Assembly: GCA_051530055.1 (NCBI GenBank)
Contig: CM121343.1
Span: 1,798,001 to 1,862,000, forward strand
Source: Neoechinorhynchus agilis
Lineage: Eukaryota > Acanthocephala
Reading direction: 5' to 3'
DNA length: 64,000 nucleotides
Part shown: one piece after another, positions 11,430-23,300 of the stretch
Numbering within the stretch: the first letter of the stretch is position 1
Layout: every line of letters starts with the position of its first letter
Program-made: the position numbers and the translations under genes
Notes under the pieces: generated by a model
What the model saw: the letters and a program-made list of their open reading frames with translations, nothing else
Told to the model about the DNA's origin: nothing
Database searches by the model: none

Positions 11430-13829
11430 CTTTGGATTACTCAGCTGCCGTCCTGATGTAACGGTCGAAAGGACGGATGCAGAGTTCCCCCGTGCTGCAG
11501 AATCAGAATTATGTTTTGTGGGAGGAAAGCTGTGATTCGTCTCAATCTCTTAGACAATTGCGTGAAAAGGTCCTGCGCCTTGGTACCAAACAACCCGAGT
11601 GTCTCGACGCCAAAGGGAACGAAGTAATGATTTCGACCCAAGTCCCTATATTTTGCCTCTTTGCGTTCCTCAACGACGCTTGCTGCTCCCAGCTCCGGTT
11701 TAACAGCAGCGAATTTTATGCTGCTGGCTGCCAGCCTGTCCACGCAAAACCGTAAGGTTTACAGCCATCGGATCGGGATTTGGGTGCATTCATAGTATTC
11801 AGAGTCCAGACGAGACCATGCCGTCCGAAAGTTCCATGGTCGCTCCGCTACGACAGCGATGAAATGTGCACATCGGTACCCCAAGTTTCATGGACACTGC
11901 AATCCTTACTGTCTCGTCGGAGAAAAGGGTTCCCACAGAAGCGATTGGAAGAGCGTTGAGCCAAGCACCCGATTCTATTGTAGAGACTGCCACTAATCGA
12001 GTTCGGTTCACAAAGTCACGAGAATCTGAAATTGACGAGTTATGAATTCACGCTACCGGGGGTTAGTACCGAATTGATCGTTTGCAACCATTGACGGGGA
12101 CCTGCTCGCTGCCTGAATCTCCACACCAAAGAGTAATAGCATCCACCAAATCTTCATCCAAGGTGTAATTCTCGCCAAGAAAGGATTGAGCTATTTTGCG
12201 GCTTGCTACATACGATCCCAAATAAGCTGGCAGAGAAATATCGGCTGCTTTTCGGATACCCAAACCGCCGGGCGACACAGGCAAGGACGCTTGACGCCAG
12301 GCTTCGTCCGACAACTGAGTATTTAAAATTTTCTCGAGAGAAGCTTTCACCATCTCGTCTAATTTTGCCAGCTTATCCTTATGTCTAAAAAAGGTGCTGT
12401 GCGCAACTTATACAGCGGCTTTGGAATGAAGAGGGTGTTCTTGATCGGGAACAGAGCCTCGCGTGAAGATAATTCATCAACTTGTTCGCACAGCACCGAA
12501 AGTCGCGGTTGAAGGTTGGCAATCTCTGTTTCAACATTAGTACCAAAAATGCAGCTTCTTAGAAGACTCAACTGGTCTAGAGTGATCAATTCTATCTCGC
12601 GAAGCCAGGTTCTGAAAATCTTTCACGATAGTTCTGCCTGGACGCCTCATCTTCCACGTTCATCACTAAAATCTCTGCCAATTTTCGCCGTCTCCTTCAC
12701 GAGTGTCTCAAAATCGCGCAGTACTACAGAGGAGGTACCTCCGAGCGTGGCATCGTCCAGGTACCAGCCGTTAAAGCTGGACTGCAGAAAGTGCGTAACG
12801 GGATTGACTGCGAGTGAGAAGGCTATTGGGCCCAAACGATCCCCTTGTTGAACTCCTATTTCTGACCACCAAACGAGGTTACTGAACAACAAGGGAGTTG
12901 AAATCCCATAGGCTTTAACGAAATAGCGAAATGCTCCAGGTGCGTGATCTCTTACTACTTCGAGCAAATCTGCTCGGTGAACTGTGTTTAATGCATTTCT
13001 GAAATCACATTTCAAGATCACGCACGGCTTTGAGTTTCCGGTGATTAACGTGCGGAGTAAATGAACAATCGCCTTTGCGCCGTAAGATGTACAGCAGCCT
13101 AACTGAGTAGGGCGAAGTAGTTTCCCTACTTTTCCGCGATCCTTTTATTTAAAATTTTTGCCGTTTAGCGGCGCAGAGTTGTTCTAATTGCAATGGGACG
13201 AATCCACCTTGGTTTTTTTGCGAGAGCACACAAAGATGCGCCCAAAAATAACTAAATTGATTTCGGAATCAACTCTCCCCTGCAAATTGGTCGATTAGGC
13301 GTGCTAATGCATCTTCAAGGGACTGGGTAGCGTCGCCTACTGAAAAGGAAGTCATATCCTTTAGGCATTGGAGCCGCAGCCCGTCAAGCCCGTGAGCTGA
13401 TCCGTTAGCAAAAGAGGAGATTGTCATCTTCGATTCCGATTTCGATGATAAAACATAAGGAATCGTATCGCAGGAGGAGCATTTCAGGAAATACTGTTGA
13501 CCGCCGTCACTAGGATGTTTGGAACGAAGAGTTCGTAAAGTTTCTTTTTTTATCTTTGGCGAGATTGTCCTTTGATGATAAAAGACGAATTGCTCTGACA
13601 TCTCCGCCTGCGAGCTTCGAAGAAACGCGTCCAACAAGAGACCGATTTGAGTTTCGCTGGTTATGAAGCCCCTAGACACGCTAGTTACGTAGTCCGTATG
13701 CTGTTGAAAGGCATTGAGTAAACTTTTAGTCTATAGAACTTATTCGCTCTTTTATTCTTGTGGTCAGAGGTCCTTCAGAAACATCACCAGCGGAAACAAT
13801 AATCTAGGGAACGCAAACATCCACGACAA
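11430..13829 (-). mobile_element. Decayed non-LTR retrotransposon (reverse transcriptase remnant)
   Basis: On the minus strand, consecutive broken reading frames match one retroelement polyprotein in order. 13269-13679 carries NGSAHGLDGLRLQCLKD. 12647-13021 is the RT core with CDFRNALNTVHR, GVQQGDRLGPIAFSLA and WYLDDATLGG, the YxDD-equivalent. 12359-12589 carries EALFPIKNTL. 12063-12353 carries SDEAWRQASLPVSPGGLGIR. 11799-12011 carries ESGAWLNALP and a Cys/His cluster. 11441-11743 carries KYRDL and FVPFGVETLG. Frames change between blocks, so it is a pseudogene. The 5' 143 bp (13687-13829) recur at 14799-14946. A second 3' fragment lies at 44968-45240. Confidence 0.85.
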
Positions 13830-14267
13830 CTCTGAATTAGTCTCGATGCAGTCTGTCAATAGAAAAGTGAATCTCTTTGCGGCCTGATATCATGGGCCCC
13901 TTGGGATTCTTTTCAGAACATTCCTGGGCACCACGCGATCATAATATTCCCTACAAACGGAATTTCATTTTGTATGGCACTTAAACTGTGCTTGTACGTC
14001 TCTCACTTTTCAACGAAATTATAACTTGGATTGACTCAGAATTTCATAGGAAAGAACTAGAATATCATGACCAATTCCCATGTGACCATTTTAAGCACTT
14101 TGACATTTCCGCTAAGTTGTGGTTATAAATGCTTAAGTAGCGCGTTTAGCTAATTTTACGATGGAAAATTGTTTAGAAGTATTCAGCCGGTAAATATTTT
14201 TTTTATTAAAGACATTCTCTACCGGGTAAACAACATTTGTTCGGTTTTGGCCGCAAAAGATGTATTT

Positions 14268-14412
14268 GTGTTCTTTGGTGATAATAAAAATAGATATTGA
14301 TTTATTGTTCTCATACGTCGTAAACACTTGCGAAGCAACCTGACGATGCTCGAAGAAACGGACGAAATATTGGAAATCAATAAATCAATCGTTATTTTTC
14401 TTATCACCAAAG
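14268..14412. repeat. Solo foldback element
   Basis: The left end gtgttctttggtgataataa is the reverse complement of the right end tcttatcaccaaagaacac. Inner arms atttattgttctcatacgtc and cggacgaaatattggaaatc also pair. The termini match the foldback at 4874 and the start of the satellite. Confidence 0.75.
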
Positions 14413-14589
14413 AACACATGAATGAACAACTTCTTTTCAAAAGATGTATTGAAGAAGCGCTACACAAGACTTGAATTACACTTCTGCGTGTGATTGGACA
14501 AAAACGCTCCCTGTAGCGGCTTTTGTGAATTTCCTTGGGTCTTCTAAACAACATTAATATATTTTTAGGCTCACGCAGATAAATCATTC

Positions 14590-15230
14590 TCTGTCGTTCG
14601 GCCTGAGAAAAAGATGATTATAGCGGCATCTCGAGAGAGAGGTAAAGTTTTTTCGGACTAAGAATGTTATTGTTTGTTTAGGTCGCTTTTCGACACCCGA
14701 GGGAGAGAGATCGTGTTAGAATCAAATGTATATTTCGACTGATCGCGCCCAGCAAGCGACCGATTTCGGCGGTGGTCAGGCTCCAGGCAGGCTCCTCACG
14801 TAGCTCGCATGCTGTTGAAAGGCATTGAGTAAAATGTTTATCAAAAGAACTTATTCGCTCTTTTATTTTTGTGGTCAGAGATCCTCTAGAAACATCACAG
14901 CGGAAAGCACTAGTCTAGGGAACGCAAAGAGACGCATCCACGACAAATGTCAACTTGTGGCGGAACACATTTGGAACATACCGAATCCGGACGCAAAATC
15001 ATAGGCAAAACAGCACTCAGTGTGCCACAGCGACGGCGAAAATTCTCCACACACGAATTAGGTTTATGGCCAAGAACCCGATAAAACTATCGCCGAGGCA
15101 CTTATTATATCCCGGGCAGGCGGGGGGGCGAGAGTTTTGCACATCAGCTCGACAAGGCCCTTGAACTGCTGAACAAACAGGACGAACATTCCACTTCGAT
15201 GTCGCTACTTTAACACACACTTCACATCTC
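14590..15230 (-). mobile_element. Second fragment of the same non-LTR family (5' part)
   Basis: 14799-14946 repeats 13687-13829, including cttattcgctcttttat and gtctagggaacgc. On the minus strand it reads LFAFPRLVLSA and LLNAFQQHASYV, matching the 5' coding end of the 11.4-13.8 kb element. Further upstream on that strand, about 15017-15220 gives a Cys-rich frame (WNVRPVCSAVQGPC) that could be a zinc-finger-like N-terminus. Limits are approximate. Confidence 0.5.
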
Positions 15231-15508
15231 CGCGAATCATTGTAGATTCCTGAGCTTAAGCTGTACGACGAGAAAGCTCAGAAATAAAGATTTTCTTTAA
15301 CATTACAACAGCCCAAGTGTAAATTTTCGAAAATAAAAACTTGATTATGCGGCTCGAAAATCAAGTAGTATTTCACAAGATTGTTAAAGGTTTAGAAATA
15401 GGCGAGTGTGTCCGTTAAAAACGCGAAAATGATGTCTAATTTCGCCAACTTTTTACTTACAAATTAGTTCCATTGTTATTCATATCACACTTCGAAGAAT
15501 AGAACAGG

Positions 15509-16707
15509 TCATTTTAAAAAATACTTGTTTGTCTTATGAAACGAAAATGGTGACAATAAGTTTTTATCTTGACGCTGTCCATCGCAAATAACAGTTCGGT
15601 TGTCATTCCAATCTGAATACGTCCTCAATCGATTAGTGTTCATGCAGGCCAAACCAGTCATCCGGTCGCCCTGTAGGACGAAATCGTCCATGCAAAATCC
15701 TTTAATGCGTAAAATATCATTTTGTTCGTCCATTATATATTTCGGGGACTTAAATCGATAACCCCACAGAATCTCATGTGGCACATACGATGTTCTATAA
15801 TGGCAGGGAATTCCGGTACATTCTATTATCCCCTCTATGATAACAATGACTTCAAATGTTCTTGACAAGTTTCCACGGTGAGGTAAAAATTTGTAAAGTG
15901 GACTGTCATGGTCAATCACATGCTCAACGATGATTGGACACATGATCAGAACGCCCGATTGGTGAACCTGATTTTTGATCACTAGTTCCTGGCATTTTAT
16001 AGGCACGCATTGACTTTTCTCGATGCGCGTCTCTAAGAATATCAGCTGAATACTTGTGTCTGTTACCATCAGTTTATTGGCATTTATAGGGTAAATTCCA
16101 ATCATCAAGCAAAGTTCACCGTCTCGGTGACCTACGACGGCTCTTCTAGAAAATCCCATCAACTTTTGCCTTTTTTGGGGCCCTAATATCTTGTTGAGGA
16201 CAATTCCTGCGGCAAATACGGAAACCAAAACGCCCACTGATGCCTGAGCCGCTAGTATCAGTAATGATCCACTGCATTGATTAGTGGGTTGATAATGACC
16301 GAATCCAATTGTGGACTGAGTTTCAAGAGAAAATAAGAAATAAGCAACGAAGTTGTTTTTCAAATTCTGAATGCACTGTGTATGATTAGAGTCCACGGTG
16401 TGGAAATCGCCGTTTCTATAGCTTTCAATGATGACTCTTGTTGTCGAGCAAGCGAGAGGCATCAGACTATAAAGTACCATATCATCGCGAACAGAATCCA
16501 AGTGAGCATATAAGCAAAACTTATAAGCGAAAATATGTATAACCAACTGGCTGACACAAAATATGAATGAAGATCGGATGACCACTTGTCAGACATAGCT
16601 CCTTGGAGCATCATAGCCTTATCGTAGACGTCGTTACTGAGGTTGCCTTCCTTACTCACAAGTCTATTTCGATTGAACGTCGATCGGGCATGGATTGTAT
16701 TGCCCAT
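15509..16707 (-). CDS. Inward-rectifier potassium channel (Kir/irk family)
   Basis: Kir subunits form tetrameric K+ channels in the plasma membrane. Here about 383 residues come from exon 1 (16468-16707) and exon 2 (15509-16420). The N-terminal RLVSKEGN block precedes TM1 (WLYIFSLISFAYMLTWILF). The pore region is FSLETQSTIGFG, with the filter as TIGFG instead of the commoner TIGYG. TM2 is rich in Ala/Val/Leu, and the cytosolic domain shows GFSRRAVVGHRDGELCLMIG, SPLYKFLPHRG, FEVIVIIEGIIECTG and HEILWGYRF. The frame changes between TM1 and the NGDF motif; no GT-AG intron repairs it, but removal of 47 nt (16421-16467) does. An upstream non-coding exon is possible. 16708-17399 holds nothing I can identify. 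Confidence 0.88.
16421..16467 (-). other. Possible non-canonical intron or frameshift in the Kir gene
   Basis: Read on the minus strand the segment starts gtctgatg and ends cattgaaagc. Taking it out gives WYFIYRNGDF, the spacing usual between TM1 and the (H/N)GD motif. Flanks ttatag and ctatag together with gatg and catc form imperfect inverted arms. An assembly indel would also explain the frame change. Confidence 0.35.
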
Positions 16708-17399
16708 AACGATAGATTCTTATCTTTAATTTTAGAATTATGTGCTCAAAAAAGGTAAAAGACCAGGAAACGTATCAAAGGACACATTTGAAATCCCCAT
16801 CGATTTTAACCGTTGCCATGATTTGATTAAATTGCCAGGCATTCGTGCCAATTTCCGATATTTGTGCTTCAATTTATTAATGTAAATTGCAACAATCATG
16901 ATAACGAGAAGTTAATCAATAAGAAGTTAAAAGCGACCATTAAAACATGATAATTCAAATTTGAAATTTCATAAACCACAAGTACAGCAGGAACGGCGAA
17001 AAGTAATGTTCAATAAAAAAATCGGTCCACTGTATGTACATCATGAAAAGATGTCAAGCATCAACGAAATTGAAGTCAAGTTTGCAATTGAAATTTAATA
17101 GGATGCTCACAGTTCCTTAGACAAAACGAATTCCTTGTTTCTCAAATCACGAGTAGTCTAATAAGCCTAGAAGCCCATATATAATATATAAATTCCTAAA
17201 TGAAAAGTATATGGTAGAAAACGCCCATCTTGCATTTAACGAAAAATGATTATATCCAAACCTGATGAAATTTCGAACCACTTCAAGAATCTCAAGATAA
17301 ACGTACTTAGATACTTCTTGTGACTTTGATCATACCAAAGTATATTTAAAATTGTTTCAACATAAAACTATTCATGTTTGCGTTTGTAAATAAGATATA

Positions 17400-20300
17400 T
17401 ATTCTTTAGTGATTATGAAAGCAGAGACTGTTCAATTGATCGAGATATTCAGTCGGTCTCGTCGGACTTCGTCATTTCTAATAGGTGGAGGAATGTCTCG
17501 GTGGCTTTTTCCGTCCGACAAGACGGACGAAATATTAAGATCAATAAAACATTCTCTATTTTTATAATCATGCTTGTTTATAGAGTAAAAAATTAAATTT
17601 TTTATTAGATCCGATTGTTTTCGGAGTCACAATCGTGTACGATTTTATAAAGGTTGTTGTGCGGATAAAAACACTTCAACAACATTGGCAAAATCGTACA
17701 CGATTACGACTCCTAAACAATCGGATCTAATAAATTCTTCTAATTTTTTACGCCATAAACAAGCATGATTATAAAAATAGAGAATGTTTTATTGATTTAA
17801 ATATTTCGCCTGTCTCGACGAAAGGATAAAGCCACCGAGACCCAAACCACCTTTTATACCTGACGAAGTCCGACGAGGAGGACAAAATTTTAGGATCAAT
17901 GAAACATTTTCTATTTTTTAATAATGCTTGTTTATCGCGTAGAAAATTAAAAGAATTTATTAGATCCGATTGTTTTCGGAGTGGCAATCGTGTGCAATTT
18001 TATCAAGGTTGTTTAAGTGTTTTTATTCGCAAAACAACCTTGATAAAATCGTACACGATTGTGACTCCGATAACAATCGGATCTAATAAACTCTTAAAGT
18101 TTTACGCGATAAACAAGCATCATTATAAAAATAGAGAATGTTTTATTGATCTAAATATTTAGCCCGTCTTGTCGGACTTCGTAATTTTTAAAAGGTGGAA
18201 GTAGGTCTCGGTGGCTTTATCCTTCCGACGAGACGGTGAAACGTTGAGATCACTAAAACATTCTCTATTTTTATAATAATGCTTGTTTATGGCGTAAAAA
18301 ATTAAAAGAATTTATTTGATCTGAATGTTTCGGAGAAACAGTACGCCTTTATCAATGTTGTTGAAGTGATTTTATTCGCATAACAACCTTGATAAAATCG
18401 TACACGATTGTGACTCCGATAACAATCGGATCTAATAAACTCTTAATTTTTCACGCGATAAACAAGCATCATTATAAAAATAGAGAATGTTTTATTGATC
18501 TAAATATTTAGCCCGTCTTATCGGACTTCGTAATTTTTAAAAGGTGGAGGTAGGTCTCGGTGGCTTTATCCCTCCGACGAGACGGCGAAATGTTGAGATC
18601 AATAAAACACTATTTTTAATAATGCTTGTTTATGGCGTAAAATTAAAAGAATTTATTTGATCTGAATGTTTCGGAGCCACAGTACGCCTTTATCAAGGTT
18701 GTTGAAGTGTTTTTATTCGCACAACAACCTTGATAAAATCGTACACGATTGTGACTCCGATAACAATCGGATCTAATAAACTCTTAATTTTTTACGCGAT
18801 AAACAAGCATCATTATAAAAATAGAGAATGTTTTATTGATCTAAATATTTAGCCCGTCTTGTCGGACTTCGTAATTTTTAAAAGGTGGAAGTAGGTCTCG
18901 GTGGCTTTATCCTTCCGACAGACGGCGAAATGTTGAGATCAATAAAACATTCTCTATTTTTATAATAATGCTTGTTTATGGCGTAAAAATTAAAAGAATT
19001 TATTTGATCTGAATGTTTCGGAGCCACAGTACGCCTTTATCAATGTTGTTGAAGTGTTTTTATTCGCACAACAACCTTGATAAAATCGTACACGATTGTG
19101 ACTCCGATAACAATCGGATCTAATAAACTCTTTTAATTTTTTACGCGATAAACAAGCATCATTATAAAAATAGAGAATGTTTTATTGATCTAAATATTTA
19201 GCCCGTCTTGTCGGACTTCGTAATTTTTAAAAGGTGGAAGTAGGTCTCGGTGGCTTTATCCTTCCGACGAGACGGCGAAATGTTGAGATCAATAAAACAT
19301 TCTCTATTTTTATAATAATGCTTGTTTATGGCGTAAAAATTAAAAGAATTTATTTGATCTGAATGTTTCGGAGCCACAGTACGCCTTTATCAATGTTGTT
19401 GAAGTGTTTTTATTCGCACAACAACCTTGATAAAATCGTACACGATTGTGACTCCGATAACAATCGGATCTAATAAACTCTTTTAATTTTTTACGCGATA
19501 AACAAGCATCATTATAAAAATAGAGAATGTTTTATTGATCTAAATATTTAGCCCGTCTTATCGGACTTCGTAATTTTTAAAAGGTGGAAGTAGGTCTCGG
19601 TGGCTTTATCCTTCCGACGAGACGGCGAATGTTGAGATCAATAAAACATTCTCTATTTTTATAATAATGCTTGTTTATGGCGTAAAAAATTAAAAGAATT
19701 TATTTGATCTGAATGTTTCGGAGCCACAGTACGCCTTTATCAATGTTGTTGAAGTGTTTTTATTCGCACAACAACCTTGATAAAATCGTACACGATTGTG
19801 ACTCCGATAACAATCGGATCTAATAAACTCTTTTAATTTTTTACGCGATAAACAAGCATCATTATAAAAATAGAGAATGTTTTATTGATCTAAATATTTA
19901 GCCCGTCTTATCGGACTTCGTAATTTTTAAAGGTGGAAGTAGGTCTCGGTGGCTTTATCCTCCGACGAGACGGCGAAATGTTGAGATCAATAAAACATTC
20001 TCTATTTTTATAATAATGCTTGTTTATGTAAAAAATTAAAAGAATTTATTTGATCTGAATGTTTCGAGAAACAGTACGCCTTTATCAATGTTGTTGAAGT
20101 GTTTTTATTCGCACAACAACCTTGATAAAATCGTACACGATTGTGACTCCGATAACAATCGGATCTAATAAACTCTTTTAATTTTTTACGCGATAAACAA
20201 GCATCATTATAAAAATAGAGAATGTTTTATTGATCTAAATATTTAGCCCGTCTTATCGGACTTCGTAATTTTTAAAAGGTGGAAGTAGGTCTCGGTGGCT

Positions 20301-23300
20301 TTATCCCTCCGACGAGACGGCGAAATGTTGAGATCAATAAAACATTCTCTATTTTTATAATAATGCTTGTTTATGGCGTAAAAAATTAAAAGAATTTATT
20401 TGATCTGAATGTTTCGGAGCCACAGTACGCCTTTATCAATGTTGTTGAAGTGTTTTTATTCGCACAACAACCTTGATAAAATCGTACACGATTGTGACTC
20501 CGATAACAATCGGATCTAATAAACTCTTAATTTTTTACGCGATAAACAAGCATCATTATAAAAATAGAGAATGTTTTATTGATCTAAATATTTAGCCCGT
20601 CTTATCGGACTTCGTAATTTTTAAAAGGTGGAGGTAGGTCTCGGTGGCTTTATCCCTCCGACGAGACGGCGAAATGTTGAGATCAATAAAACATTCTCTA
20701 TTTTTATAATAATGCTTGTTTATGGCGTAAAAAATTAAAAGAATTTATTTGATCTGAATGTTTCGGAGCCACAGTACGCCTTTATCAAGGTTGTTGAAGT
20801 GTTTTTATTCGCACAACAACCTTGATAAAATCGTACACGATTGTGACTCCGATAACAATCGGATCTAATAAACTCTTTTAATTTTTTACGCGATAAACAA
20901 GCATCATTATAAAAATAGAGAATGTTTTATTGATCTAAATATTTAGCCCGTCTTTTCGGACTTCGTAATTTTTAAAAGGTGGAAGTAGGTCTCGGTGGCT
21001 TTATCCTTCCGACGAGACGGCGAAATGTTGAGATCAATAAAACATTCTCTATTTTTATAATAATGCTTGTTTATGGCGTAAAAAATTAAAAGAATTTATT
21101 TGATCTGAATGTTTCGGAGCCACAGTACGCCTTTATCAATGTTGTTGAAGTGTTTTTATTCGCACAACAACCTTGATAAAATCGTACACGATTGTGACTC
21201 CGATAACAATCGGATCTAATAAACTCTTAATTTTTTACGCGATAAACAAGCATCATTATAAAAATAGAGAATGTTTTATTGATCTAAATATTTAGCCCGT
21301 CTTATCGGACTTCGTAATTTTTAAAAGGTGGAAGTAGGTCTCGGTGGCTTTATCCCTCCGACGAGACGGCGAAATGTTGAGATCAATAAAACATTCTCTA
21401 TTTTTATAATAATGCTTGTTTATGGCGTAAAAAATTAAAAGAATTTATTTGATCTGAATGTTTCGGAGCCACAGTACGCCTTTATCAATGTTGTTGGTGT
21501 TTTTATTCGCACAACAACCTTGATAAAATCGTACACGATTGTGACTCCGATAACAATCGGATCTAATAAACTCTTAATTTTTTACGCGATAAACAAGCAT
21601 CATTATAAAAATAGAGAATGTTGATCTAAATATTTAGCCCGTCTTATCGGACTTCGTAATTTTTAAAAGGTGGAGGTAGGTCTCGGTGGCTTTATCCCTC
21701 CGACGAGACGGCGAAATGTTGAGATCAATAAAACATTCTCTATTTTTATAATAATGCTTGTTTATGGCGTAAAAAATTAAAAGAATTTATTTGATCTGAA
21801 TGTTTCGGAGCCACAGTACGCCTTTATCAAGGTTGTTGAAGTGTTTTTATTCGCACAACAACCTTGATAAAATCGTACACGATTGTGACTCCGATAACAA
21901 TCGGATCTAATAAACTCTTAATTTTTTACGCGATAAACAAGCATCATTATAAAAATAGAGAATGTTTTATTGATCTAAATATTTAGCCCGTCTTGTCGGA
22001 CTTCGTAATTTTTAAAAGGTGGAAGTAGGTCTCGGTGGCTTTATCCTTCCGACGAGACGGCGAAATGTTGAGACAATAAAACATTCTCATTTTATAATAA
22101 TGCTTGTTTATGGCGTAAAAAATTAAAAGAATTTATTTGATCTGAATGTTTCGGAGCCACAGTACGCCTTTATCAATGTTGTTGAAGTGTTTTTATTCGC
22201 AACAACCTTGATAAAATCGTACACGATTGTGACTCCGATAACAATCGGATCTAATAAACTCTTAATTTTTTACGCGATAAACAAGCATCATTATAAAAAT
22301 AGAGAATGTTTTATTGATCTAAATATTTAGCCCGTCTTATCGGACTTCGTAATTTTTAAAAGGTGGAGGTAGGTCTCGGTGGCTTTATCCCTCCGACGAG
22401 ACGGCGAAATGTTGAGATCAATTAAACATTCTCTATTTTTATAATAATGCTTGTTTATGGAGTAAAAAATTAAAAGAATTTATTTGATCTGAATGTTTCG
22501 GAGCCACAGTACGCCTTTATCAATGTTGTTGAAGTGTTTTTATTCGCACAACAACCTTGATAAAATCGTACACGATTGTGACTCCGATAACAATCGGATC
22601 TAATAAACTCTTAATTTTTTACGCGATAAACAAGCATCATTATAAAAATAGAGAATGTTTTATTGATCTAAATATTTAGCCCGTCTTGTCGGACTTCGTA
22701 ATTTTTAAAAGGTGGAGGTAGGTCTCGGTGGCTTTACCCTTACGACGAAACGGCGAAATGTTGAGATCAATAAAACATTCTCTATTTTTATAATAATGCT
22801 TGTTTATGGCGTAAAAAATTAAAAGAATTTATTTGATCTGAATGTTTCGGAGCCACAGTACGCCTTTATCAAGGTTGTTGAAGTGTTTTTATTCGCACAA
22901 CAACCTTGATAAAATCGTACACGATTGTGACTCCGATAACAATCGGATCTAATAAACTCTTAATTTTTTACGCGATAAAAAAGCATCATTATAAAAATAG
23001 AGAATGTTTTATTGATCTAAATATTTAGCCCGTCTTGTCGGACTTCGTAATTTTTAAAAGGTGGAAGTAGGTCTCGGTGGCTTTATCCCTCCGACGAGAC
23101 GGCGAAATGTTGAGATCAATAAAACATTCTCTATTTTTATAATAATGCTTGTTTATGGCGTAAAAAATTAAAAGAATTTATTTGATCTGAATGTTTCGGA
23201 GCCACAGTACGCCTTTATCAATGTTGTTGAAGTGTTTTTATTCGCACAACAACCTTGATAAAATCGTACACGATTGTGACTCCGATAACAATCGGATCTA

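Noticed and set aside
13687-14946. The 143-148-bp direct repeats as LTRs of a retrotransposon
   Set aside because: Both copies read as coding sequence of the non-LTR element (LNAFQQH), and no primer-binding site or internal gag-pol lies between them.
15509-16707. Kir locus as a pseudogene
   Set aside because: Apart from the single frame change the pore, TM2 and cytosolic domain are intact, and the change sits at a plausible intron position.
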